From the NCBI GenBank assembly GCA_017522785.1, contig JAFWYF010000012.1, positions 62,001 to 126,000 of the forward strand: a stretch of 64,000 nt of DNA, given 5' to 3'. The DNA comes from Bacteroidaceae bacterium. GTDB taxonomy: Bacteria; Bacteroidota; Bacteroidia; Bacteroidales; Bacteroidaceae. Positions 1 through 8,701 of this stretch are shown here, in pieces. A program made the translations under genes and the position numbers. Below the pieces are notes generated by a model. It ran no database searches. It was given only the letters and a program-made list of their open reading frames with translations, and was not told where the DNA came from. Numbering within the stretch: the first letter of the stretch is position 1; each line of letters starts with the position of its first letter.

Positions 1-705
1 ACTCCCGATGATTATTTTTCTGAGTCGGGTTGGAGTGTAGTTAATTGCTATGGCGAAACAGGAACACTGCGTGTAGGTTCATCCAATAACAAAGGAACAT
101 GTGAAACACCGGTGATTAAAGAGAAAGGAAAATTCTCTCTATCGTTTAAAAATCGATTATATCGCGAGAGTGATACAGATGCACAACTCTCTGTTTTCCT
201 AAAAAACAATATCACAAAAGAGGAGACTGAACTATTGTCTGTTATTCCTGAAAGTGATTGGGTTGCAACAGAAATAGTCTTTGAAGCCGATAGTGATTTT
301 TCGCTTATCTTATCTACTGTAAATTCTACAGGTAATAAACGTGCTTCTATTGACGATGTTGAAATATCACTGTTGTCTAAAGAGAGTGTCTCTGTAGTTG
401 AAACTATTACAACAACAGATACAAACTATAAGTTTACAGAACTGTCTGATGGTGCAAAATATCGCTATTCGGTTAAAGCACGAGATATATTGGAAGTTGA
501 GTCGGTCCGTTCAAATTATATCTATGTAACGTTGCTCCCTACATCAATAGATAAAATTCACAATGCAGAAAATTCGATTGTTACTCTATATTCTTTGAAG
601 GGACACTTGTTTTATAACGGTCCTCGTGGTCTTGTACCACAACAGCCCTCAGGAGTATATATAATGCGTAGTGGCAGTTCTGTTGAGAAGATTGTAATCC
701 CATAA
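1..705 (+). CDS. C-terminal part of a secreted multi-domain protein (5' end outside window)
   Basis: The frame is open from base 1 without a convincing start, so this is the 3' end of a longer gene; a GTG at 112 is in frame but is not believable as a start because coding continues upstream. The visible part reads as a beta-rich carbohydrate-binding or choice-of-anchor-like module followed by a fibronectin-III-like strand pattern (roughly residues 130-175, ending in an R-S-N-Y-I-Y-V-T-L strand). The last 45 residues (V-T-L-Y-S-L-K-G ... G-V-Y-I-M-R-S-G ... K-I-V-I-P) have the form of the Bacteroidetes C-terminal secretion/sorting domain. An extracellular or surface enzyme is likely; the catalytic part is not in the window, so its activity cannot be named. 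Confidence 0.7.
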   Translation, partial: TPDDYFSESGWSVVNCYGETGTLRVGSSNNKGTCETPVIKEKGKFSLSFKNRLYRESDTDAQLSVFLKNNITKEETELLSVIPESDWVATEIVFEADSDFSLILSTVNSTGNKRASIDDVEISLLSKESVSVVETITTTDTNYKFTELSDGAKYRYSVKARDILEVESVRSNYIYVTLLPTSIDKIHNAENSIVTLYSLKGHLFYNGPRGLVPQQPSGVYIMRSGSSVEKIVIP

Positions 706-808
706 TCTTTTGTGCTATTTCGGTCAATGGTTGCGATGTTATTTCTATTTAGTTATATGTAAATGTTCAACAAAACAGTTAGATAACATCGGTTTCTATA
801 ATATAAAT

Positions 809-853
809 AAAACATTCCCATGATAATCTACGTACTATCATGGGAATGTTTTT
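809..853 (+). terminator. Rho-independent-type hairpin after the secreted-protein gene
   Basis: A 17-bp stem (809-825 with 836-852) closes a 10-nt loop. It ends in a run of five T on the plus strand. It lies about 100 nt after the stop codon. Confidence 0.8.
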
Positions 854-1008
854 AGTAATTGTCTATGGGATATCACTCTGCTATGTCATGAAATTATGTT
901 GAGTAATAGGCTTTTCATAGATGTAATTTATAATTTTAGCTAAGCACTAACTTTATGATTCCTCTATTCTCTGTTTGTATTTGATATAAATAATATAATT
1001 TGTAATAC

Positions 1009-1040
1009 AAAAAAGAGCGAACCGCGTTTGCGGTTCGCTC
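1009..1040 (-). terminator. rpsA terminator
   Basis: An 11-bp GC-rich perfect stem (1015-1025 with 1030-1040) with a 4-nt loop is followed, on the minus strand, by six U (A1009-A1014). It sits 26 nt after the rpsA stop codon. Confidence 0.9.
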
Positions 1041-1065
1041 AAATATGTCTCTTAGAAACACTCAA

Positions 1066-2862
1066 TTATTCTGCACCTTCGAGCTTGCTCTTCAATGCTG
1101 CAAGAGCATCGATGTCGCCCAAAGTTGTTGATGCAGCTTGGTTCTGGATTGCAGGAACCTCTTCTGCTGCTTTCTTGCTCTTACGAGCTGCTGCAGCAGC
1201 TTTCTTCTCCTGTTTCTCCTCCTCCTTAGCAGCATCCTCGAATATGCGGCTGTGTGAAAGGATAATTCTCTTAGCCTCTTTGTTGAACTCAATTACTTTG
1301 AACTCGAGTTTCTCGTCTGCTTTAGCTTGTGAGCCATCCTCTTTTACAAGGTGTTTGGGAGTTGCAAAACCTTCAACACCGTAGGGGAGTGATACAACAG
1401 CGCCTTTGTCGATAAGCTCAGTGATAACACCCTCGTGGATAGAACCAACGGTGAATACTGTCTCAAATACATCCCAAGGATTCTCCTCTAATTGTTTGTG
1501 GCCAAGGCTCAAACGACGGTTCTCTTTGTCTATCTCAAGAACCTGAACCTCGATAGTCTCACCAATCTGTGTGAACTCAGATGGGTGTTTAATCTTCTTA
1601 GTCCAAGAGAGGTCGCTGATGTGGATAAGACCATCTACGCCTTCCTCAATCTCAACGAAGATACCAAAGTTCGTGAAGTTGCGAACTTTTGCTGTGTGTT
1701 TAGAACCAACGGGATATTTATCCTCGATGCTTGCCCAAGGATCCTCTTTCAACTGTTTGATACCCAAAGACATCTTGCGCTCGTCGCGGTCGAGTGTAAG
1801 GATAACTGCCTCTACATCGTCGCCAACCTTCATGAAGTCCTGAGCAGAACGTAGGTGCTGGTTCCAAGACATCTCTGAAACGTGGATAAGACCCTCAACA
1901 CCGGGAGCAATCTCAATGAATGCACCATAATCGGCCATAACAACTACTTTACCCTTAACGATATCTCCAACCTTCAAGTTAGGATCGATAGCATCCCAAG
2001 GATGAGGTGTGAGTTGTTTCAAACCAAGAGCGATACGTTTCTTCTCGTCATCGAAGTCGAGAATAACAACGTTAATCTTTTGGTCGAGAGTAACAACCTC
2101 AGTAGGATCGTTTACGCGGCCCCAAGAGAGGTCTGTGATGTGGATAAGACCATCAACACCGCCGAGGTCGATGAATACACCGTAAGATGTGATGTTCTTA
2201 ACAGTTCCCTCGAGAACCTGACCTTTCTCCAATGTACTGATGATTTTCTTCTTCTGCTCCTCGAGCTCAGCCTCGATGAGTGCTTTGTGAGAAACAACAA
2301 CGTTTCTGAATTCTTGATTAATCTTAACAATCTTGAAGTCCTCTGTCTGACCAACGTATGCATCGTAGTCGCGGATGGGCTTAACATCGATTTGTGAACC
2401 GGGCAAGAATGCCTCAATTCCAAATACATCTACAATCATACCGCCCTTTGTACGGCATTTGATGTAACCACGAACAACAGCTTGGCTCTCCATAGCCTCG
2501 TTTACGAGGTCCCAAGAACGGCTTGCACGTGCTTTTTTGTGTGAAAGGCTCAATTGACCTTTTTTGTCCTCCAAGTTCTCAATGTAAACTTCAACCTGAT
2601 CGCCTACTTTAAGGTCGGGGTTGTAGCGGAACTCGCTGATGGGGATGATAGCGTCTTGTTTGTAGTTGATGTCTACAATAACCTCACGCTTGTTAATACC
2701 GATTACGGTACCGTTTACTACCTCACGGCTTGATACTTTGTTGAGAGTGCCATTGTAGGCTTGCTCCAACTGCTCTTGTGAAAGACCCGAGATGTTCTCG
2801 CCTCTTTCGTAAGACTCCCAATTGAAATCGGGGGTTCCTGTTAATACTTTTTCTTCGCTCAT
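1066..2862 (-). CDS. rpsA: 30S ribosomal protein S1
   Basis: RNA-binding protein of the small ribosomal subunit that helps load mRNA, which matters where Shine-Dalgarno sequences are weak, as in Bacteroidetes. Six S1 (OB-fold) repeats are visible at about residues 46-110, 126-194, 214-283, 298-370, 385-457 and 471-538; repeats 3-5 show the typical G-x-(F/G)-(V/I) and G-L-I-H-(I/V)-S motifs, while the first two and the last are divergent, as is usual. The tail (540-598) is rich in Lys, Ala and Glu. At 598 aa it has the normal length for the order. A -7-like box TATCTTTG lies at 2913-2920 (minus strand), giving a leader of roughly 45 nt. Monocistronic, with its own terminator. Confidence 0.97.
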   Translation of the reverse strand: MSEEKVLTGTPDFNWESYERGENISGLSQEQLEQAYNGTLNKVSSREVVNGTVIGINKREVIVDINYKQDAIIPISEFRYNPDLKVGDQVEVYIENLEDKKGQLSLSHKKARASRSWDLVNEAMESQAVVRGYIKCRTKGGMIVDVFGIEAFLPGSQIDVKPIRDYDAYVGQTEDFKIVKINQEFRNVVVSHKALIEAELEEQKKKIISTLEKGQVLEGTVKNITSYGVFIDLGGVDGLIHITDLSWGRVNDPTEVVTLDQKINVVILDFDDEKKRIALGLKQLTPHPWDAIDPNLKVGDIVKGKVVVMADYGAFIEIAPGVEGLIHVSEMSWNQHLRSAQDFMKVGDDVEAVILTLDRDERKMSLGIKQLKEDPWASIEDKYPVGSKHTAKVRNFTNFGIFVEIEEGVDGLIHISDLSWTKKIKHPSEFTQIGETIEVQVLEIDKENRRLSLGHKQLEENPWDVFETVFTVGSIHEGVITELIDKGAVVSLPYGVEGFATPKHLVKEDGSQAKADEKLEFKVIEFNKEAKRIILSHSRIFEDAAKEEEKQEKKAAAAARKSKKAAEEVPAIQNQAASTTLGDIDALAALKSKLEGAE

Positions 2863-3034
2863 AATTTGTTTTGTTTTAATGAGTTAGACATTATGTTGAT
2901 TGAATTCGGGCGCAAAGATACTGCTTTTTTCTTAAAAAACATTGAAAAATCCCTGTTTTTTATATGGTTTATAATTGTTTTTACTATATATCTCTTTTTC
3001 CCAATAGCTGTTATATGTATAATATTATTGATGA

Positions 3035-4054
3035 CTATTTTCTTATAATCAAAAGATTGGAAATTTTTTTAGATATAGCATTCAATAAAATTGCAATAAT
3101 TAGAGTTAGAGAAGCAATAATTAAAAAGGCTAAATAAGGATTTTGTGTTATGCTTTTAACTGAGTAGCCATTTATACTATGACACAAAGGGTGGTGTACA
3201 AGGTATATTTCGTAACTTATTGAACTTAAATAAATGTATACACCTCTATTCTTTATGAATGGTCCAGCCTTTAATAAGATTATCATCCATGAAATTCCAC
3301 AAATACATCCTAACAAATACGAGATAGTAGCTACACTACTATATGAGTCATTCAGAAATAAAAATATTGTGGTAATATTGATAATTAAAAATATTGGTAT
3401 ATAAACTTTAAATGATATCCGTTCTGTAAAATCAATGAATCTTGATGCATTTAAGAATAGAAAGCATGAAGTGGCAAGATATAGTAGTGAATATCCTGCC
3501 GGTAGTTTTTGTGTTTCTGCAAAGTAGTTTGCGCTTATGCAAAGAATAAATATTATTATCCAAATATAAGAATTTACATGATATCTTTTCTTTGATAAAA
3601 TGACAAACATCGTATAACAAGCCATAATCATTGTTATGAACCAGAGATGTCCTATAGCTGGTTGTTTGTCAAACCATGACAAAAATGCAAAATTCATTAA
3701 AACATCTTTGATGTTGAATTTAACATCTACTAGCCAATATATAATGAACATGCTTATTAAGAAAGGATAAAGAGATGATGCTATTTTGGTTGTGCGTTTA
3801 TACATGAAATTTTTAAACTCAAATCCTTTATAGTTCTCTTTTTCATATTTTAGGCCGAAAAGAATAGCACTTATCGTAATGAAAACAATATTAAATGTAG
3901 AACCTAAATATCTGGATATAAATAAATTACCCCCCCCTAAATGCGGAATTTGTAAAAGAGGATCGTATGATTGCAGGTAATGGCATAAGAATATTGCTGT
4001 TACTCCAATTGCTCTTACAAATTCAAAAGAGAAAAATCGTGATTGTTTTTGCAT
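3035..4054 (-). CDS. Acyltransferase family 3 (membrane O-acetyltransferase-like)
   Basis: Integral membrane protein of 339 aa with about ten hydrophobic segments. The N-terminus carries the family signature R14-x10-H25 (F-V-R-A-I-G-V ... F-L-C-H-Y), the conserved Arg and catalytic His region of acyltransferase-3 proteins that acetylate cell-surface sugars. A G-H-L-W-F motif near residue 145 also fits. The acceptor cannot be told from sequence. The gene is clearly more AT-rich than its neighbours, with many AAA, ATA and TTT codons, suggesting recent acquisition or relaxed selection, as is common for surface-modification genes. It lies 8 nt after apbE on the same strand, so cotranscription is possible. 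No clear terminator follows it. Confidence 0.85.
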   Translation of the reverse strand: MQKQSRFFSFEFVRAIGVTAIFLCHYLQSYDPLLQIPHLGGGNLFISRYLGSTFNIVFITISAILFGLKYEKENYKGFEFKNFMYKRTTKIASSLYPFLISMFIIYWLVDVKFNIKDVLMNFAFLSWFDKQPAIGHLWFITMIMACYTMFVILSKKRYHVNSYIWIIIFILCISANYFAETQKLPAGYSLLYLATSCFLFLNASRFIDFTERISFKVYIPIFLIINITTIFLFLNDSYSSVATISYLLGCICGISWMIILLKAGPFIKNRGVYIYLSSISYEIYLVHHPLCHSINGYSVKSITQNPYLAFLIIASLTLIIAILLNAISKKISNLLIIRK

Positions 4055-4062
4055 AGTTTTAA

Positions 4063-5073
4063 TTAATGGTTTCTATGTAGCCTTTTCATGCCTTCTGTTT
4101 CGCATGTTGCAAAATTGCCTGTGCTATCGGAATAAATAAGATAAACATCTATTTCTGGATGGCTATTGCTATACTCTATAGCCTCTTCTATTCCCATTAC
4201 CATAAATGCTGTTGCCAATGCGTCGGCAGTGGTGCAATTGTCGGCAACTACTGTTGCCGATAGCAGGCTGTGTTGCACCGGATAGCCAGTACGAGGGTCT
4301 ATTGTGTGTGCAACTTTGCGCTCGCCTTCGTAACGATAATTACGATAGTTTCCCGATGTTGCCATACTCTTGCCACTTATGTGTATAATCTCCTGAATAT
4401 CATTATGCGATGCTACCTCCTCGGGCGTGCTTATACCAATAGCCCATTTATTCCCTTTTTCGTTCTTGCCTTCTGTAACAACCTCTCCACCAATTTCTAC
4501 CATAAAATCAGTTATTCCCTTGTTGCGCAACATACGGGCCACCTCGTCGCAGGCATATCCTTTTGCTATAGCACTGCAATCGAGCATTGTTTGTGGGTCG
4601 TTTTTTACAATCTTGCCATTCTCGTATGCGACAGTCGTGTAACCTACATAACTACGCAAAGAATCTATTGTGGCAGAGTCTGCAGGAATGCCCTTTTTAA
4701 ATCCAAACCCCCATGCATTAACAAGAGGTGCTACTGTTATGTCGAATGCTCCTTCAGTCTCGTTAGAAATATGCTGTGCCATTGAAAAGACGCGCAAGAA
4801 CATGCTGTCGGGAACAATATCTCTGTTTTCGTTTATAGCAGTGATAATAGAATTTTTATTAAATGGCGATAGCGAATTGTCTACGCTGTTCAGCACATTC
4901 ACAATGTCCTGTTTAAGGTCGTTCTTGTGTTTGTATATTATATTATAGTATGTACCGAAAATTTTACCGCTATTGCTTTTGTATGTTACACTGTTATTCT
5001 TTAATATGTATATAGTTCCTATAATAAGGAATATGAGAAAAGCTATTTTCCAAGGTTTAATAGTACTGCTCAT
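4063..5073 (-). CDS. apbE: FAD:protein FMN transferase (ApbE)
   Basis: Attaches FMN covalently to threonine of flavoproteins such as the NqrB/NqrC and RnfG/RnfD subunits of redox-driven ion pumps, on the periplasmic side. The 336-aa protein has an N-terminal membrane anchor (about 9-25) and the family hallmarks: F-D-I-T-V-A-P-L-V-N-x-W-G-F-G, D-C-S-A-I-A-K-G-Y, the H-T-I-D-P-R-T-G-Y-P loop, and a C-terminal D-N-C-T-T-A-D-A-L-A-T-A metal/FAD-binding segment. It lacks an obvious lipobox, so it is anchored by a transmembrane helix rather than lipid. It ends 8 nt before the acyltransferase gene and starts 3 nt after the end of the beta-barrel gene, so it belongs to the 7.2-to-4.0 kb operon. Confidence 0.95.
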   Translation of the reverse strand: MSSTIKPWKIAFLIFLIIGTIYILKNNSVTYKSNSGKIFGTYYNIIYKHKNDLKQDIVNVLNSVDNSLSPFNKNSIITAINENRDIVPDSMFLRVFSMAQHISNETEGAFDITVAPLVNAWGFGFKKGIPADSATIDSLRSYVGYTTVAYENGKIVKNDPQTMLDCSAIAKGYACDEVARMLRNKGITDFMVEIGGEVVTEGKNEKGNKWAIGISTPEEVASHNDIQEIIHISGKSMATSGNYRNYRYEGERKVAHTIDPRTGYPVQHSLLSATVVADNCTTADALATAFMVMGIEEAIEYSNSHPEIDVYLIYSDSTGNFATCETEGMKRLHRNH

Positions 5074-5076
5074 GAA

Positions 5077-5766
5077 TTACATCGGTATTTCGTAAATAAT
5101 GTTATATGTTGCTCCAAATGTTGTGTGTCTGCTGTTACCAAATCCGGGAATATACCACACATTGCTATTGGGGCCATTATCTCTGCTTATACGTGCTTTG
5201 TAACGTATGCTCCAGCCCATGCGCAAATGTTTCCAAATTTTAACATTAACTCCGGCACCAATCTCAAACCAATTGCAACCTCCTTTCACATCTGTTAGGT
5301 TCAAAGGAACTTCGCCACCCCAAACAGGGTCGGTAATAGGTGGAGCGCTAACATCGTATTTCATGTTCGACCAACCATAGCGTGCAAGGCCGTATATGTA
5401 GTTGTTCTTTGGCGCTTCACCAACTTTGTTGCTAAAGTTGTAGTTTAGACCAACTCGGTAGTAGGGCGCACTCGATTTGTAATGTATCCCGTTTGTTTCA
5501 TCTGTAACATCACTACTGCCATAACCCACTTCGAATACCGGGTAGAATTTGTTTCCAAGGTTCACCTCTAGCGCAACCTCTCCGCTTATGTAATCCTCGA
5601 GCATAGAATAGGCATATCCAAAAATGTCGGTAGAAACATTTATCCCTTTGAATGTAAACATCCCGTAATTTTGGGTAGAGTCGCTATCTGCTTTCTCTTG
5701 TGCCAATGCTTTTGCCGGTACAAAAATAAGCAAACTACTGAGCAAGATATAACTTAATATTTTCAT
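5077..5766 (-). CDS. Outer-membrane beta-barrel-like protein (DUF6048-like)
   Basis: 229 aa with a signal peptide (cleavage probably after A-L-A near residue 22). The rest alternates hydrophobic and polar residues, with many Gly, Tyr and Trp, as in an 8- to 10-stranded outer-membrane barrel, and ends in aromatic-rich strands. It resembles the DUF6048 family of Bacteroidales, which usually sits next to a DUF6452 lipoprotein, as here. Function unknown. Its start overlaps the end of the upstream lipoprotein gene by 32 nt, suggesting translational coupling. The family name is from memory of its form and neighbourhood, not from a search. Confidence 0.7.
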   Translation of the reverse strand: MKILSYILLSSLLIFVPAKALAQEKADSDSTQNYGMFTFKGINVSTDIFGYAYSMLEDYISGEVALEVNLGNKFYPVFEVGYGSSDVTDETNGIHYKSSAPYYRVGLNYNFSNKVGEAPKNNYIYGLARYGWSNMKYDVSAPPITDPVWGGEVPLNLTDVKGGCNWFEIGAGVNVKIWKHLRMGWSIRYKARISRDNGPNSNVWYIPGFGNSRHTTFGATYNIIYEIPM

Positions 5767-6244
5767 GGGCGTCGAAATCTACTAGTGGATATTCTATTTT
5801 AGCTGAATCGATGAACGAATTTGTGTATCTCAGTTCCTTCAAATTATGAAACATACCCATTCCGCAATCTAAGGCAATGAAGAATGGAGTATTTGTGTGC
5901 TCAACAAAAAGGGTATCACGCTCATCGTTCTCGTACAGAAAAACTAATGTGTCGCACTCTTGAGTATAGCACATGGGAACTGCCAACTCACTAAATTGCG
6001 ACACATGGTTCACAACAATGCTATCTTTGCTGTTTACCACAAGAGAAACGGTGAGTGTGCCGGTATACACGCTCTTTTCCTCCGTTTGTGTCTCGGGGTC
6101 TGCTTTGTAAAGATATATCCTGTTGTAAGAAACATTATTAATATTACAGTCGCCACCATTCTCGCATCCTATAATACCACATAGTGCTAATGTCAGTACT
6201 GCAAAGAATAAAAGGTTTTGCAGTGAAATGTTTTTTATTCTCAT
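5735..6244 (-). CDS. Small lipoprotein (DUF6452-like)
   Basis: 169 aa with a lipoprotein signal: basic N-terminus, hydrophobic core and lipobox I-I-G-C with the lipidated Cys at residue 27. The mature part has four to six further Cys and a beta-rich pattern but no enzyme motif I recognise. It matches the DUF6452 family seen beside DUF6048 proteins in Bacteroidales. The start codon shares one base with the stop of the glycosyltransferase gene (TAATG on the minus strand), and its 3' end overlaps the next gene by 32 nt, so the three are translated as a coupled unit. An envelope role with the barrel protein is inferred. Confidence 0.7.
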   Translation of the reverse strand: MRIKNISLQNLLFFAVLTLALCGIIGCENGGDCNINNVSYNRIYLYKADPETQTEEKSVYTGTLTVSLVVNSKDSIVVNHVSQFSELAVPMCYTQECDTLVFLYENDERDTLFVEHTNTPFFIALDCGMGMFHNLKELRYTNSFIDSAKIEYPLVDFDAHENIKLYLAQ

Positions 6245-7194
6245 TAAATCTCTTTTGCAATGTTATACTTATTACGCTCTTGCGAGGTGCGACTTATTAA
6301 CTCACCCAAAAATCCTGTGAGGAATAACTGTGTGCCCAAAATCATCATTGTCAGTGATATATAGAAATAGGGCGACTCCGTAACAAGACGAAATGGCATA
6401 CCATTGGTTAAATGATATATTTTAGTTACTCCAAGAATTACTGCGGCAATAAAACCAATGAAAAACATGAACGACCCCCATAATCCGAATATATGCATTG
6501 GGCGTCCTCCAAACTTAGATAAGAACCAAAGCGACATCAGGTCGAGATATCCATGGAAGAAACGACTCAAACCAAATTTGCTTTTTCCATATTTTCGTGC
6601 TTGATGGTGTACTACCAATTCTCCAATATTGGAATATCCTGCATTCTTTGCTAAGTAGGGTATGTATCGGTGCATGTCGCCATACACCTCTATGCTCTTA
6701 ACAACTTCGTTACGGTATGCTTTAAGTCCGCAGTTGAAATCGTGCAGATTCTTTATGCCCGATACTTTACGTGCTGTGGCATTAAATAGTTTTGTAGGAA
6801 TTGTCTTACTCAATGGGTCGTATCGCTTCTGCTTATATCCCGAAACAAGGTCGTAACCATCTTTGGTTATCATTTTGTACAGAATTGGTATTTCGTCGGG
6901 GCTGTCTTGCAGGTCAGCATCCATGGTTATAACAACATCGCCTTGTGCACGCTCGAAACCACAGTATAGTGCAGGCGATTTACCATAATTCCTGCGGAAT
7001 TTAATACCATGTAGGTTCTGGTTTTTCTTTGCAAGTTCTTCTATTACTTGCCATGAGTTGTCGTTGCTTCCGTCATTCACAAAAATCACTTCGTATGTGA
7101 ATTTATTCTCCTCCATCACTCGCTCAATCCAAGCAGTTAGTTCAGGTAGCGACTCAGCTTCGTTATATAAAGGTATTATTACCGAAATATCCAT
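6244..7194 (-). CDS. Family 2 glycosyltransferase, polyprenyl-phosphate type (DPM1/GtrB-like)
   Basis: Transfers a sugar from a nucleotide donor to a polyprenyl phosphate carrier, for use in envelope glycan or lipid A modification. The N-terminal GT-A domain starts at once (V-I-I-P-L-Y-N-E, residues 5-12), has the V-N-D-G-S motif at about 39-43 and the D92-A-D94 metal site (M-D-A-D-L-Q-D). Two transmembrane helices follow at about 235-260 and 275-298, as in GtrB. At 316 aa the length is standard. The sugar and acceptor cannot be predicted. It lies between a DUF4199 protein (10 nt upstream) and the lipoprotein gene, an arrangement common in Bacteroidales. Confidence 0.9.
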   Translation of the reverse strand: MDISVIIPLYNEAESLPELTAWIERVMEENKFTYEVIFVNDGSNDNSWQVIEELAKKNQNLHGIKFRRNYGKSPALYCGFERAQGDVVITMDADLQDSPDEIPILYKMITKDGYDLVSGYKQKRYDPLSKTIPTKLFNATARKVSGIKNLHDFNCGLKAYRNEVVKSIEVYGDMHRYIPYLAKNAGYSNIGELVVHHQARKYGKSKFGLSRFFHGYLDLMSLWFLSKFGGRPMHIFGLWGSFMFFIGFIAAVILGVTKIYHLTNGMPFRLVTESPYFYISLTMMILGTQLFLTGFLGELISRTSQERNKYNIAKEI

Positions 7195-7204
7195 AATATT
7201 CTGT

Positions 7205-7735
7205 TTATTTGTTTTTATTTACAAAAAGTGCTGTTATTGGTGTAATAATGCCCGTAAGCATTATATTTGACGACAATATCTGAATAACAATATCTTTGAC
7301 TGTTATATTGCTCCACATTTCCGAGGCTTGCTTTAATGTCTCTTTTGTAATGTCGTCAATTGTTGGCTCATTCAGTAAAAAATCCAATTGTTCCTGAATA
7401 AACCCAAAAAGAAAGCCGTTGTCTATGTATACTAAATAGATATATTGTACTATTGCCGACAGCAACGACGCGCATATATACATAATTATTAGAAATAGCC
7501 ATGCTTTTACAAAAGTCATCTTGTCGTTGCATTCGCGTTTACGGTAATTAACCACCATATATCCGGCATAGAACGGTGATGCAACAAACATAGCCAAAAA
7601 AAGATAGGATAAAATGGGAGTGTTTAATCCCATCATATAAATTGCAGACATCAATATCCAAAACACTCCAAGCATTGTCCCCCGGAACATTGCTTCTCTA
7701 TTGAAAATGTTATTATCGGATTTTTCTGTAATCAT
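7205..7735 (-). CDS. DUF4199 family membrane protein
   Basis: 176 aa, mostly hydrophobic, with about four transmembrane helices (roughly 15-35, 40-62, 75-98 and 148-170) and a longer soluble loop between the last two. The pattern fits the DUF4199 family, which in Bacteroidales usually precedes a GtrB-like glycosyltransferase, as it does here with a 10-nt gap. Function unknown; a partner or flippase role for the glycosyltransferase is only a guess. A -7-like box TATCTTCG at 7755-7762 (minus strand) makes this the likely first gene of an operon that runs to the acyltransferase near 3035. Confidence 0.75.
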   Translation of the reverse strand: MITEKSDNNIFNREAMFRGTMLGVFWILMSAIYMMGLNTPILSYLFLAMFVASPFYAGYMVVNYRKRECNDKMTFVKAWLFLIIMYICASLLSAIVQYIYLVYIDNGFLFGFIQEQLDFLLNEPTIDDITKETLKQASEMWSNITVKDIVIQILSSNIMLTGIITPITALFVNKNK

Positions 7736-7828
7736 GTTATATAAATTTCAAATGCGAAGATAGTGTAAACCTGCGACCTTCGCAATATTACATCGTTTTT
7801 TTGTTGCAATTATATTCCTTATTATACG

Positions 7829-7856
7829 GCAACAGCCCTCAACTGAGGGCTGTTGC
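7829..7856 (-). terminator. Hairpin after marC
   Basis: A 13-bp perfect stem (7829-7841 with 7844-7856) with a 2-nt nominal loop lies 7 nt past the marC stop. The U-tract is poor, so termination efficiency is uncertain. Confidence 0.6.
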
Positions 7857-7862
7857 TTATGA

Positions 7863-8471
7863 TTAGTTTCCTGTTATGTGTCCTATAAGAATTGGTATGT
7901 TCGATGCAAATAGTTTTACCGAAATTGCCAATAGAATTACTCCAAAAAACTTCTTCATGAAATAGACTCCGCTACGTCCCAGGATTTTCTGTGCTCTTGT
8001 TGTGAAACGAAGCATCAAATATACAATTATCGAGTTTAGAGCCAAGCCAAGCAAGATGTTCAGTGTGGCATATTCGGCTTTCAATGAGAGCAGTGTTGTG
8101 AATGAACCGGGGCCTGCAAGCAAGGGGAATACAACAGGCAGGTATGTGGCATTTCCTGCCAACTCTCCATAATCTTTGAAAATCTCAATGCCGAGCACCA
8201 TCTCCAATGCCATAAGGAATAGAATGAGCGCACCTGCGACAGCAAAAGAGTTAATGTCTATTGCAAACAAACTCAACAGCCAATCTCCCATGAAAAAGAA
8301 AAGAATCATAAGCGAGAACGAATAAATGACAGCTTTACCTGCGTCAATACGTTTGCCGCTTTCACGAATTCCAACCATTATAGGCATAGTTCCAACCGGG
8401 TCTATAATGGCAAACATCACAATAAAAGCACTAATAAAGTGCATCAAGTTAAATTCGGAAAAAATCTCCAT
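7863..8471 (-). CDS. MarC family (UPF0056) inner-membrane protein
   Basis: 202 aa with six transmembrane helices. The motif D-P-V-G-T-M-P near residue 25 and the later P-L-L-A-G-P-G-S motif near 115 are the two repeated loop signatures of the MarC/UPF0056 family (usually D-P-x-G and A-G-P-G). The role is not established; despite its name, E. coli MarC is not clearly involved in antibiotic resistance. It has its own -7-like box TATTTTTG (8506-8513, minus strand), with a CAAA (TTTG on the minus strand) 22 nt upstream, and a hairpin after the stop, so it is probably monocistronic. Confidence 0.92.
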   Translation of the reverse strand: MEIFSEFNLMHFISAFIVMFAIIDPVGTMPIMVGIRESGKRIDAGKAVIYSFSLMILFFFMGDWLLSLFAIDINSFAVAGALILFLMALEMVLGIEIFKDYGELAGNATYLPVVFPLLAGPGSFTTLLSLKAEYATLNILLGLALNSIIVYLMLRFTTRAQKILGRSGVYFMKKFFGVILLAISVKLFASNIPILIGHITGN

Positions 8472-8701
8472 ACTCTTTTAGTGAATTTGTGTTTTATATT
8501 TTGTGCAAAAATATACATAATTTTAAAAGTTGCGACAAAATTACCCAAAATAATATATTGCGTAATGAAATATTTCACCCCTCTATTTGCATTTTTGCCA
8601 CAGATTTAAAACTTAATTACACCAAAACTATCCTAATCCCAAAATAATCAATTCGTTTTTTGTTAGTATATAAATTTGCCATTGTATCGCAATAAATAGT
8701 T

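Larger units (their letters stand above)
706..1065. other. Intergenic region of 360 bp between convergent genes
   Basis: This gap holds a strong hairpin terminator for the upstream plus-strand gene (809-853) and the rpsA terminator (1009-1040, minus strand). The 150 bp between them is AT-rich and I see no ORF, RNA gene or repeat in it. Confidence 0.7.

Noticed and set aside
2866..3048. 60-aa hydrophobic plus-strand ORF upstream of rpsA
   Set aside because: It covers the rpsA promoter on the other strand; its hydrophobic look comes from T-rich DNA.
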